Shown here: in pieces, positions 1 through 4,919 of the stretch | How positions within the stretch are numbered: position 1 is the stretch's first letter | Layout: every line of letters begins with the position of its first letter | NCBI GenBank assembly: GCA_028277545.1 | Contig: JANQGB010001367.1 | Span: 1-5,236 of the forward strand | DNA length: 5,236 bases | Reading direction: 5' to 3' | Source of the DNA: Phycisphaerae bacterium | GTDB taxonomy: Bacteria; Planctomycetota; Phycisphaerae; UBA1845 | Program-made: the position numbers and the translations under genes | Notes under the pieces: generated by a model | Told to the model about the DNA's origin: nothing | The model's database searches: none | Seen by the model: the letters and a program-made list of their open reading frames with translations, nothing else

Positions 1-746
1 CGGACGCCAAGGCGGTGCCGACTGTGGCCATCGACGGCCCCCAGGCCGGCAAGCTGCGTTGGATGGCATCTTATGCGGGGGGCCGGCCAGGGAGCGGCAC
101 GGGCGGCAACGGGAGCAAGCCCAAGGGCACGCCCACGTCATTGAAGGAACGGCGGGCGAAACTCCAAAAGCGTCGCGACGCTTGGGTGGTCGGCGAAGTC
201 AAGGCGCGAATCGCAAAGTGGGGAAAGGAGGACGTCGACGCTTGGTTTGCATCAGCAAGCCTGAACGTTACGCGGCCCTACATAGCTGTGGCCGCGGCCA
301 GCGTGTTCGGCACGCAGCACAACCGCATGAAGCACTGCTACGGCAAGTCACGGGAGTTGTGGAAGACCTTCGACCAACGCCTGCGGATTGGCGCCCGGGA
401 AGGCTGGGAGGCAGTAGCGCGGGACCTGTTCGTTGAAGTCCTCGGCGTGCTCAACGATCGCGTGCATTACCTGCCATCGGCGGGGCACGACATTGCGGAA
501 TGCATGGTTGACGCTGAGCGGGTCGCGATTCTGCTTGGTATCGACTTTCGCGAGCTGGTGACGCGGGCAGTGCAGAAGTTCCCCGAGCCGGCGAGCTGGG
601 CGAACTTGAAGGCCGACGGCACGCCAAAGAAGTCGAAGCCCAAGGCCAAGCCGTCATCGGCGAAAGCACCCAAGAAACGCAAAGCCACGCGCCCGGCGAA
701 GAAGAAGGTCCGCAAGTCCAGGACCAAGGCCGCGGTGCTGTCATGA
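1..746 (+). CDS. Partial protein with lysine-rich C-terminal tail, possibly ParB-like (5' end outside window)
   Basis: The frame is open to the left edge. The first possible start in the window, GTG at 15, has AAGG only two bases ahead of it, too close for a ribosome site, so the gene probably begins upstream. About 200 visible residues are a mostly helical, basic domain (for example KERRAKLQKRRDAW and RLRIGAREGWEAVARDLF). The last 45 residues hold 15 Lys and 4 Arg with Ala and Pro, a disordered histone-H1-like tail that would bind DNA or RNA without sequence specificity. The body, ending in LLGIDF then PEPASWA before a KPKAK-type tail, reminds me of the C-terminal part of phage ParB/Spo0J-like proteins. 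That is a memory-based inference, and the diagnostic ParB N-terminal domain would lie outside the window. The stop overlaps the next start as ATGA, so the two are probably translationally coupled. Confidence 0.75.
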   Translation, partial: DAKAVPTVAIDGPQAGKLRWMASYAGGRPGSGTGGNGSKPKGTPTSLKERRAKLQKRRDAWVVGEVKARIAKWGKEDVDAWFASASLNVTRPYIAVAAASVFGTQHNRMKHCYGKSRELWKTFDQRLRIGAREGWEAVARDLFVEVLGVLNDRVHYLPSAGHDIAECMVDAERVAILLGIDFRELVTRAVQKFPEPASWANLKADGTPKKSKPKAKPSSAKAPKKRKATRPAKKKVRKSRTKAAVLS

Positions 747-1114
747 TCGAACCACAGACACCGCAGGAGTGGCAGGAGGCGATCGACACCGCCGAGGTGT
801 TGGTGAGACTCGACGCCGCCCGCCAGTACGGGCTGGTCACCGGCGGGCCGGCCGTGAACGTGAGTCGCTGCGAGGAGCTGCTCAGGCGTGGCGAGGCCCT
901 GGGCTACACGCCGACCGCCGACGCCGTCGAGCGCATCATACCGGCGCTGGTCAGTTTCGCGTGGCGATGCCGCGTTTGCGGCTGCACCAACGAACGTGCC
1001 TGCCCGGGCGGTTGCCACTGGGTTGAACCCAACCTGTGCAGTGAGTGCGCGATGAAGGACAACCGGCGTCCGTTGACCTGCGCAGGAAGCGTGCAACGAG
1101 CACACAGTCAGTAG
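743..1114 (+). CDS. Small cysteine-rich zinc-binding phage-type protein
   Basis: A protein of 123 residues. The N-terminal half (about 8-66) is helical, with a central ARQYGLVTGGPAVNV segment that I recall from families of short phage and planctomycete proteins. The C-terminal half carries a dense cysteine cluster, C76-x2-C79-x-C81-x5-C87-x3-C91-x7-C99-x2-C102, with the signature CGCTNERACPGGC followed by HWVEPNLCSEC. Such spacing fits binding of one or two zinc ions. Homologues with this CxxCGC...CPGGC...WVEPDLCSxC pattern are frequent in phage genomes but have no defined function that I know of. A nucleic-acid-binding or protein-docking role is inference. The ATG overlaps the upstream stop (ATGA), and no strong ribosome site precedes it, so translation probably depends on re-initiation. 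Confidence 0.85.
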   Translation: MIEPQTPQEWQEAIDTAEVLVRLDAARQYGLVTGGPAVNVSRCEELLRRGEALGYTPTADAVERIIPALVSFAWRCRVCGCTNERACPGGCHWVEPNLCSECAMKDNRRPLTCAGSVQRAHSQ

Positions 1115-1120
1115 AAGCAT

Positions 1121-1125
1121 GGAGG
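1121..1125 (+). promoter_or_regulatory. Strong Shine-Dalgarno GGAGG
   Basis: GGAGG lies seven bases before the ATG at 1133. It is the clearest ribosome site in the left half of the window and fixes that start. It sits in the 18-base gap after the zinc-protein gene, so the following gene does not rely on stop-start coupling as most of its neighbours do. Confidence 0.8.
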
Positions 1126-1132
1126 CAAGACA

Positions 1133-1552
1133 ATGGCGTTCAAACTCTATTCGCCGCGAGGGCGGTTCACCGCACCGGCGGCCGGCGTGGTGAACATCGT
1201 CAAGAGCGGCATGGCGACGTTCGCGCCCGCCGACTTGAGCCAGGTGAGCATCAAGACGTGGGCGGCGATTCTCGTGGATCCGGACACGTGCCGCCTGGCG
1301 GTGCGTGCGCCGCGCGAAGAGGAGGGCTTCACGGAACCGGCGATGGCCGTGAAATGGAGCAAGCGAGGCAGCTCTGCCCGGATCAACCTGCGCGGACCGC
1401 TGACCGCTTTGGGGCTCAAGCTGACGGCCTGCACCGGCCAACACGCGATAGTCGCCAAGAAGCCCGACGGACTGTTGATCGTGAACTTCCCTGGCGCCTC
1501 GGCTGCCAAGGCCGGGGCGCCCAGCCGCAAACCGAAGTCCGCGAAGAGGTGA
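1133..1552 (+). CDS. Hypothetical beta-rich protein with basic C-terminal tail
   Basis: A protein of 139 residues that I cannot assign to a characterised family. It begins MAFKLYSPRGRF and alternates short hydrophobic strands (GVVNIVKSG, WAAILVDPDT, CRLAVRAP, GLLIVNFPG) with loops, which suggests a small beta-sheet domain of about 120 residues. The last 20 residues (Ala, Lys, Pro, Arg) form a basic flexible tail, like that of the first gene in the window. It has only two Cys, and no transmembrane segment or signal peptide is seen. The strong GGAGG site at 1121 supports the ATG. Its place between two small zinc-type proteins suggests a phage accessory role, and the basic tail suggests nucleic-acid contact; both are inference. 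Confidence 0.8.
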   Translation: MAFKLYSPRGRFTAPAAGVVNIVKSGMATFAPADLSQVSIKTWAAILVDPDTCRLAVRAPREEEGFTEPAMAVKWSKRGSSARINLRGPLTALGLKLTACTGQHAIVAKKPDGLLIVNFPGASAAKAGAPSRKPKSAKR

Positions 1553-1562
1553 GGGGCTGACC

Positions 1563-1748
1563 GTGGGGCATGACGGCTGCAACTGGTCGAGGTGCCGCCG
1601 GCTGGCGGTGGTCGGCTACGGCCGGCGGGGCCTCTGCCTACGACACTGGGAGCTGTTCTGTGAGTGGGACGACGCCGGGCAGATCTCGCGGGCTCTGGCG
1701 AAGATCGGACTGAAGCGCCGTCCGGCGTATCCAAGGAAGGCATCATGA
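1563..1748 (+). CDS. 61-residue zinc-binding-like protein (CxxxxC...GLCxxHW)
   Basis: A small protein starting at GTG, with AGGGG at 1552-1556 placed six bases before it. The residues C6-x4-C11 followed by G23-L24-C25-x2-H28-W29 match the general C-x4-C...GLCxxH(Y/W) pattern of tiny zinc-binding proteins common in phages, which often resembles the zinc knuckle next to HNH nuclease domains. There is no HNH catalytic core here, and the rest is a short helix and a basic tail. The function is unknown; zinc binding is inferred from the ligand pattern. The TGA stop overlaps the next ATG (ATGA at 1745-1748), which argues that the frame is real and coupled to the HD hydrolase. Confidence 0.7.
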   Translation: MGHDGCNWSRCRRLAVVGYGRRGLCLRHWELFCEWDDAGQISRALAKIGLKRRPAYPRKAS

Positions 1749-2332
1749 GCAACGGCTGGATCCAAACCTACACCGGCAAGCAGTTCTGGCCGCTGGACCC
1801 GCGGCCGGCCGATGTCGATCTTCACGACATCGCCCACGCCTTGAGTCTGAAGTGCCGGTTCGGCGGGCACTGCAAGGTGTTCTACAGCGTCGCCGAGCAC
1901 AGCGTGCGGGTGCTTCGCCACGTGGCAAAGGCAGACGGAGTCACGGACATGGAGCTGAAGGCGGCACTGCTGCACGACGCAGCAGAAGCGTACTTGCCTG
2001 ACCTGCTCCGTCCGATCAAGGGACGTTTCGGTGCCGCGGCGAAAACGGCACAAGAGCCCAATCTCTCCCCCTTTGCCGAGATCGAGCGGCGACTCCAGGT
2101 GTGCATCGGTCAGGCGACTGACGTTCTGTACCTCGGCAGCGATTGGATCGCCGTCAAGCACGCCGACGACGTTCTGCTGGCAACCGAAGCCCGAGATCTG
2201 ATGGGTCCACCTCCTGAGCCGTGGCCGTCGTTACCCACACCGTTGCCGCAGGTAATTGTGCCGTGGACGCCTGAACAGGCCAAGGCGTGGTTTCTGCATG
2301 AGGCCAGCCGGCTGGATCTGAAGGTAGCCTGA
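1745..2332 (+). CDS. HD-domain phosphohydrolase, YfbR/5'-nucleotidase-like
   Basis: A protein of 195 residues. The sequence WIQTYTGKQFWPLDPRP, then DIAHALS, RFGGHCKVFYSVAEHSV and ALLHDAAEAYLPDLLRPIK is the typical pattern of phage-encoded HD phosphohydrolases related to the 5'-deoxynucleotidase YfbR. Expected metal ligands are visible: H52, the H77-D78 doublet and D141 in KHADD, just before LLATEARDLM. The known family reaction is dephosphorylation of (deoxy)nucleoside monophosphates, so the likely role is shaping the nucleotide pool during phage replication; the exact substrate cannot be read from sequence. I chose the ATG at 1745 because AAGGAAGG lies just before it and it overlaps the preceding stop. 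An in-frame GTG at 1664 would add 27 residues with no family resemblance that run through the upstream gene. Confidence 0.93.
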   Translation: MSNGWIQTYTGKQFWPLDPRPADVDLHDIAHALSLKCRFGGHCKVFYSVAEHSVRVLRHVAKADGVTDMELKAALLHDAAEAYLPDLLRPIKGRFGAAAKTAQEPNLSPFAEIERRLQVCIGQATDVLYLGSDWIAVKHADDVLLATEARDLMGPPPEPWPSLPTPLPQVIVPWTPEQAKAWFLHEASRLDLKVA

Positions 2333-2373
2333 TGTACCAGGAAACGAACGACGTGCTACCGCACTACGAACCG

Positions 2374-2379
2374 AAGGGA
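2374..2379 (+). promoter_or_regulatory. Shine-Dalgarno AAGGGA before the glycosidase-like gene
   Basis: AAGGGA lies seven bases before the ATG at 2387 and supports that start. The 54-base gap since the HD gene also contains an ATG that overlaps the HD stop (TGATG at 2330-2334), but that frame ends after 31 codons. Confidence 0.7.
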
Positions 2380-2386
2380 CTGACTG

Positions 2387-3241
2387 ATGCGCACGCTGTT
2401 TCATCTGACGCTCACACTCCGCGGTGAGCACGAGAAACACGAGCTCGCGGCCCTGGCGGCACTGAAGGGGGCGGCTACGCACCTTGACGGCGTGATTCTG
2501 GCGCTGCCGCACTACGCAAGCAAGGTAGACTGCCCGGAACTACCGCGGGCGTTCCGCAACGCCGCACAGGACTACGGCTTGGCCGTGACTGTCGGCCGGC
2601 GGTTGTGGCCGGCCTGGCAGGATCAACAGTTGGTGGATGCGTACGACCCGGTCTACTACGCTGCTGTGCTCGCAGAGCTCAAGGGCTACGCTGCCGGCCT
2701 GGGCACGCTCGTCACCACCTGCCTGGATTGCGAGCCGTACGGCACCAACCCAATCAAACCGAGCCTGAAACTCAACGGCGGTCTCGATGATCTGACAGCG
2801 GCAGGCATCCGTCAGGCCATATCCGCAGTTCTGGAGCGAGGCCTGCAGGCCGACTACTCCTGTCCGGGGTTTTCGGGCAATAAGCACCACTACTGCTACG
2901 CGTTCGGTGGTCTGGGCATCTTCCCGCTACAGAACAAGACCTACCGACAGATCGGCCCCGAAGCGAAGGGCGTTGCGTCACCGTCTAGCCCGGCGCCGTT
3001 GACGTCCTGGGGTACTCATGTAACCACCAGGCGGGAGATTTTGGCTAAGCCGCTGGGCAAGCGGCCCTTATCGGTTGCCGAGTGGGCTGGGACTAAGAGG
3101 CCCGGCCTGGACCGCGAATCGCTCCAGAAATGCAACCCGAAGTGCGACCTGCTCTGGCTGTACGTGAACCACAGCGAGCTGGTGAAGGTGTTGCACGCGA
3201 TTAGCGAGTTGGGTGACAGTGGGAAGGACGGCCAGCAATGA
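2387..3241 (+). CDS. Putative TIM-barrel glycoside-hydrolase-like protein
   Basis: A protein of 284 residues with no signal peptide and no transmembrane segment. Hydrophobic strands alternate with helices in a (beta/alpha)-barrel manner: LFHLTLTL (4-11), LDGVILALP (33-41), LAVTVGRRLWPAW (65-77), LGTLVTTCLDCEPYG (105-119), a strand around ADYSCPG (155-161), and LLWLYVNH (255-262). At the end of one strand sits D114-x-E116 (LDCEPYG), the sort of acidic pair at a strand end that serves as catalytic residues in several TIM-barrel glycosidases such as GH25 lysozymes. Many Trp and Tyr residues (W74, W77, Y86, Y90, Y91, Y118, W208, W257) would suit a sugar-binding cleft. The family assignment is an inference from fold pattern, and no full family signature was recognised. 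It is translationally coupled (ATGA) to the small gene after it. Alternatives are a cell-wall or glycan hydrolase for lysis, or a non-catalytic barrel. Confidence 0.8.
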   Translation: MRTLFHLTLTLRGEHEKHELAALAALKGAATHLDGVILALPHYASKVDCPELPRAFRNAAQDYGLAVTVGRRLWPAWQDQQLVDAYDPVYYAAVLAELKGYAAGLGTLVTTCLDCEPYGTNPIKPSLKLNGGLDDLTAAGIRQAISAVLERGLQADYSCPGFSGNKHHYCYAFGGLGIFPLQNKTYRQIGPEAKGVASPSSPAPLTSWGTHVTTRREILAKPLGKRPLSVAEWAGTKRPGLDRESLQKCNPKCDLLWLYVNHSELVKVLHAISELGDSGKDGQQ

Positions 3242-3465
3242 CCAATGGTGTTCAAGTAGCACGTCGACTGAACGTATACAAGTCCCCGCTCGAGACACTG
3301 CACGATCACCTCGACGCCCGGGTGAAGGCGATCACGACGCGAGCGGAGCGGATCGCAAACAGGGGCGTGGTCGACAAGAGCAACTTCGACGGGCAAATCG
3401 CCAAGTGGACCACCTGGCGAGACGCAGTACAGCGAGCCATCGAACAGGGCATGGGAAACGGATAG
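3238..3465 (+). CDS. Small helical hypothetical protein
   Basis: A protein of 75 residues of unknown function. The sequence is charged and helical (LETLHDHLDARVKAITTRA, then FDGQIAKWTTWRDAVQRAIE), with no Cys, no membrane segment and no recognised motif. A helical hairpin or small coiled coil is likely. The ATG overlaps the stop of the glycosidase-like gene (ATGA at 3238-3241), so the two proteins are probably made in linked amounts. A partner role for either neighbour is only inference. Confidence 0.7.
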   Translation: MTNGVQVARRLNVYKSPLETLHDHLDARVKAITTRAERIANRGVVDKSNFDGQIAKWTTWRDAVQRAIEQGMGNG

Positions 3466-3495
3466 CACGGTCTCAGGCTAATCAGGACGCCACGG

Positions 3496-4623
3496 ATGGC
3501 GGCAGAACCAGCAGTTCAGACGTATTCAGCAGTACCCACGAGCAAGTGGCACAATGCGCTCTTCTCGTGGATTCAGTCGGATCAGAGGTACCAGCGGCTA
3601 CGGCCGCAATTCAGACACACGCTGCAGAGCATTGCCAATGCCTGCAGTCCAGACGACAGCGGCAACCTGGTTGGCGCCTTCGGTGGCCAACGCCTCATTG
3701 AGCGGGCCGGATGCGGCCGCTCATCCTTCTGGCGGCACGTCGCGCGCCTCGAGAAGCTCGGCTTCGTCGTGACGCTCTCGCGGGGCGGGACGGTCAACGG
3801 CCGCAACTACGGGAACGTGTACGGCATCCCGATCGCACCCGGTGCTCTCGACGAGCGTCGCTGTGCCCGCCGCATGCAGCGGATGGTGACGGGCGACGAC
3901 GGCGTCCGCCGGCCCCAGGTCCTGGAGCCTGGTACACAACCCACGCTGTGGCGCCCGCCGACAAGTGGGACGGCCCCCCCGAAAGAGTGGGACGGGGGTA
4001 GTCCCAAAGTGGGACGGGGGCCGTCCCAAAATGGGACGGTATCATCCTCTGTATCATCCCCTGTGGATGAAAAAAACCATGGTGCTTGCGCGAGGCGGAA
4101 CAAAAGCGCTCGGCTGCCACACGTAGACGCCGCCACGCTGGCCGACACCGGCAAGCTGCTGGACCTGCACCAGGAAGCGGCCAGCCGAGGACTGGTCTCC
4201 GCCGGCGAGCATGGCCGTCTCCAGTTCGTGTCCGCCGCGGAGCATGCCCTGGCCCTGGTGAGGCGAGACGGCCACGGGGATCCGTGCCGCGTGTTCGCCT
4301 CGCTGGTCAACTGCGGCCACTGGCTGTACGTCACCCAGGCTGACGAGGAGGCCGCCAACCGGCGGCTCAAGGCCCACCTGCACGGAACCACGCCGCCACG
4401 GGCGGTGGAGCGAACGCCTGCGGTCGATCCACTGGCCGGCCTGAGCCCCGACGCTCGGTTAGTCGCCCAGATCCTGGAGGCCGCGGAGGCCTGCAAGTGG
4501 CGAGGCACACCGCGGGAGTTGTATGAGCACGCCACCGAGAGGAGCCCCCCTGAGCGGCGCTGGAGCTGGGAACAGTGGCAGGCGGCGATGACCGAGGCGC
4601 GACAGGCGCGGAGGGGCCGGTGA
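3496..4623 (+). CDS. Winged-helix replication initiator-like protein containing iterons in its linker (lambda O-like layout)
   Basis: A protein of 375 residues. Residues about 38-112 form a winged helix: helix RHTLQSIANAC, then GNLVGAFGGQRLIERAGCGRSSFWRHVARLEKLGFV with the recognition helix near 75-87, then a wing (VVTLSRGGTVNGRNYGNVYGI). This resembles the N-terminal DNA-binding domain of phage replisome organisers. Residues about 150-200 are a low-complexity linker whose DNA holds the 22-bp repeats. Residues about 208-300 form a helical domain (LLDLHQEAASRGLV, RLQFVSAAEHALALV, VFASLVN), and 325-375 end in a Trp-rich helical tail (WRGTPRELYEH, WSWEQWQ). The C-terminal part may recruit helicase or helicase loader, by analogy with lambda O. 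The ATG at 3496 has AGGA at 3484-3487. No Walker motif or polymerase or primase signature is seen, so it is not a helicase or primase itself. Confidence 0.85.
   Translation: MAAEPAVQTYSAVPTSKWHNALFSWIQSDQRYQRLRPQFRHTLQSIANACSPDDSGNLVGAFGGQRLIERAGCGRSSFWRHVARLEKLGFVVTLSRGGTVNGRNYGNVYGIPIAPGALDERRCARRMQRMVTGDDGVRRPQVLEPGTQPTLWRPPTSGTAPPKEWDGGSPKVGRGPSQNGTVSSSVSSPVDEKNHGACARRNKSARLPHVDAATLADTGKLLDLHQEAASRGLVSAGEHGRLQFVSAAEHALALVRRDGHGDPCRVFASLVNCGHWLYVTQADEEAANRRLKAHLHGTTPPRAVERTPAVDPLAGLSPDARLVAQILEAAEACKWRGTPRELYEHATERSPPERRWSWEQWQAAMTEARQARRGR
3955..4042 (+). repeat. Four tandem 22-bp iterons (core TGGGACGG)
   Basis: Four consecutive 22-bp units begin at 3955, 3977, 3999 and 4021. Each has TGGGACGG at the same place (3966, 3988, 4010, 4032), and the first three share AGTGGGACGG. 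The period is two helical turns, so the protein-binding faces line up on one side of the DNA. The core is read in three different frames in the host gene (S157-G-T, W165-D-G, V172-G-R, N179-G-T), which shows that DNA sequence and not peptide sequence is being kept. This is the expected look of initiator-binding iterons. Confidence 0.9.
4021..4039. repeat. Perfect 8-3-8 inverted repeat in the last iteron
   Basis: CCGTCCCA, spacer AAA, TGGGACGG. The previous unit keeps a 6-3-6 version (GTCCCA AAG TGGGAC at 4001-4015), and the first two units keep only the right half. This suggests a dimeric binding site with full symmetry in the last unit and half-sites to the left. An RNA hairpin could also form from it. 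Confidence 0.88.
4040..4079 (+). other. Candidate DNA-unwinding region with DnaA-box-like site
   Basis: This 40-base stretch is about 60% A/T by hand count (24 of 40), clearly richer than its GC-rich surroundings. It starts with GTATCATCC repeated 12 bases apart (4039-4047 and 4051-4059). TGTGGATGA at 4062-4070 follows; its complement TCATCCACA differs from the DnaA box TTATCCACA at one base. It ends in seven A (4070-4076). Lying directly after the iterons, it fits the place where an origin would melt. The function is inference from the layout. Confidence 0.55.
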
Positions 4624-4820
4624 TGGGCGACGACAGGGAGCCGGTCCACAGCTACCAGGTTTGCCCCAAGTGCGGGAGTGCCGACACCTATCACCGGTCT
4701 GGGGTGAAGACGACTCGCAAGGGCCTGCCGGTGCGCGTGCGTTACCGTGGCTGTCGCGACTGTGGCCATCATTACGCCCACACCAGCCCGCGCAAGCTCA
4801 AGATATTTACGCCGGAGTAA
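4623..4820 (+). CDS. Small zinc-ribbon protein
   Basis: A protein of 65 residues. C14-P-K-C17-G and C44-R-D-C47-G, 26 residues apart, form a classic zinc ribbon, and between them is a basic beta-hairpin (KTTRKGLPVRVRYRGC). The pattern resembles the N-terminal ribbon of NrdR and of small phage zinc-finger regulators, but no ATP-cone or other domain follows, so it is not a full NrdR. It is probably a DNA- or RNA-binding accessory or regulator (inference). I chose the ATG at 4623 because it overlaps the stop of the replication gene (TGATG at 4621-4625). An in-frame ATG at 4575 would add 16 residues lying within the upstream gene. The stop codon lies inside the palindrome at 4801-4826. Confidence 0.82.
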   Translation: MGDDREPVHSYQVCPKCGSADTYHRSGVKTTRKGLPVRVRYRGCRDCGHHYAHTSPRKLKIFTPE

Positions 4821-4826
4821 ATATCT
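4801..4826. repeat. AT-rich near-perfect 26-bp palindrome over the stop codon
   Basis: AGATATTTAC and GTAAATATCT are exact inverted copies of 10 bases around GCCGGA. The central CCGG is itself symmetric, so 12 of 13 base pairs match (only G4811/A4816 fail). Seven or eight A/T bases in each arm stand out in this GC-rich DNA. It lacks the GC stem and T-run of an intrinsic terminator. An operator for a dimeric repressor, another protein-binding site, or an mRNA 3' hairpin are the likely choices. Confidence 0.85.
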
Positions 4827-4865
4827 CGATCGCTCAGCCCCGATGCGGGCGATTGACGCTTGCAC

Positions 4866-4886
4866 GGTGGCTTCCAGGGTGCCACC
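4866..4886 (+). terminator. Possible weak hairpin terminator or attenuator
   Basis: GGTGGC (4866-4871) and GCCACC (4881-4886) pair around a 9-base loop and are followed by only three T (TTTG). The stem is short and the T-run poor, so full termination is doubtful; a partial terminator or mRNA-stabilising hairpin before the next gene is possible. Confidence 0.3.
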
Positions 4887-4907
4887 TTTGAGTACAGAGG
4901 CTGTTGC

Positions 4908-4913
4908 GGAGAG
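4908..4913 (+). promoter_or_regulatory. Shine-Dalgarno GGAGAG deciding a GTG start
   Basis: GGAGAG lies six bases before GTG at 4920. It favours that start over TTG at 4947, which would begin directly at the membrane segment and remove the positively charged N-terminus. Confidence 0.65.
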
Positions 4914-4919
4914 CTGCCT

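Larger units (their letters stand above)
3955..4079. other. Candidate replication origin inside the initiator gene
   Basis: The region combines phased iterons, a terminal palindrome, an A/T-rich segment and a DnaA-box-like site within the linker-coding part of a winged-helix initiator-like gene. Lambda-type phages have the same arrangement: four iterons inside gene O followed by an A/T-rich region. I see no other iteron cluster in the window. No replication experiment or strand-skew data is available here, so the origin call rests on structure and analogy. Confidence 0.65.
4821..4919. other. Short non-coding gap
   Basis: About 100 bases between the zinc-ribbon stop and the next start, the longest gap in the window. 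It holds the right arm of the palindrome and a GC-rich inverted repeat. A TTGACG at 4853-4858 has no acceptable -10 partner, so I do not call a promoter. A short ATG frame at 4843 lacks a ribosome site. Confidence 0.6.

Noticed and set aside
176..245. CGACGCTTGG occurring twice, exactly 60 bases apart (176-185 and 236-245).
   Set aside because: Both copies encode DAW in the same frame and there is no third copy, so protein-level or chance similarity explains it.
289..300. 12-bp palindrome TGGCCGCGGCCA.
   Set aside because: Short, made of common GC-rich Ala codons and not extended outside.
467..1582. Long minus-strand frame of 371 codons over the first genes.
   Set aside because: It opposes genes with cysteine motifs, good ribosome sites and ATGA overlaps, and its translation has no domain-like pattern.
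1663..1672. AGTGGGACGA in the small zinc-type gene, resembling the iteron core.
   Set aside because: A single copy with no 22-bp partner and no inverted arm; it is compatible with chance.
2332..2427. A 31-codon frame (MYQETNDV...) whose ATG overlaps the HD gene stop (TGATG).
   Set aside because: It is very short, shows no recognisable motif and runs 41 bases into the next gene. It may only help ribosomes reach the start at 2387, so it is not listed as a gene.
3974..3980. Run of seven C in the replication gene, considered as a sequencing error or phase-variation tract.
   Set aside because: The frame stays intact across it with the expected protein pattern on both sides, and it sits in the spacer of the iteron array.
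4853..4881. Promoter-like TTGACG in the gap before the membrane protein gene.
   Set aside because: No A/T-rich -10 hexamer at 16-18 bases spacing, so a promoter cannot be supported.
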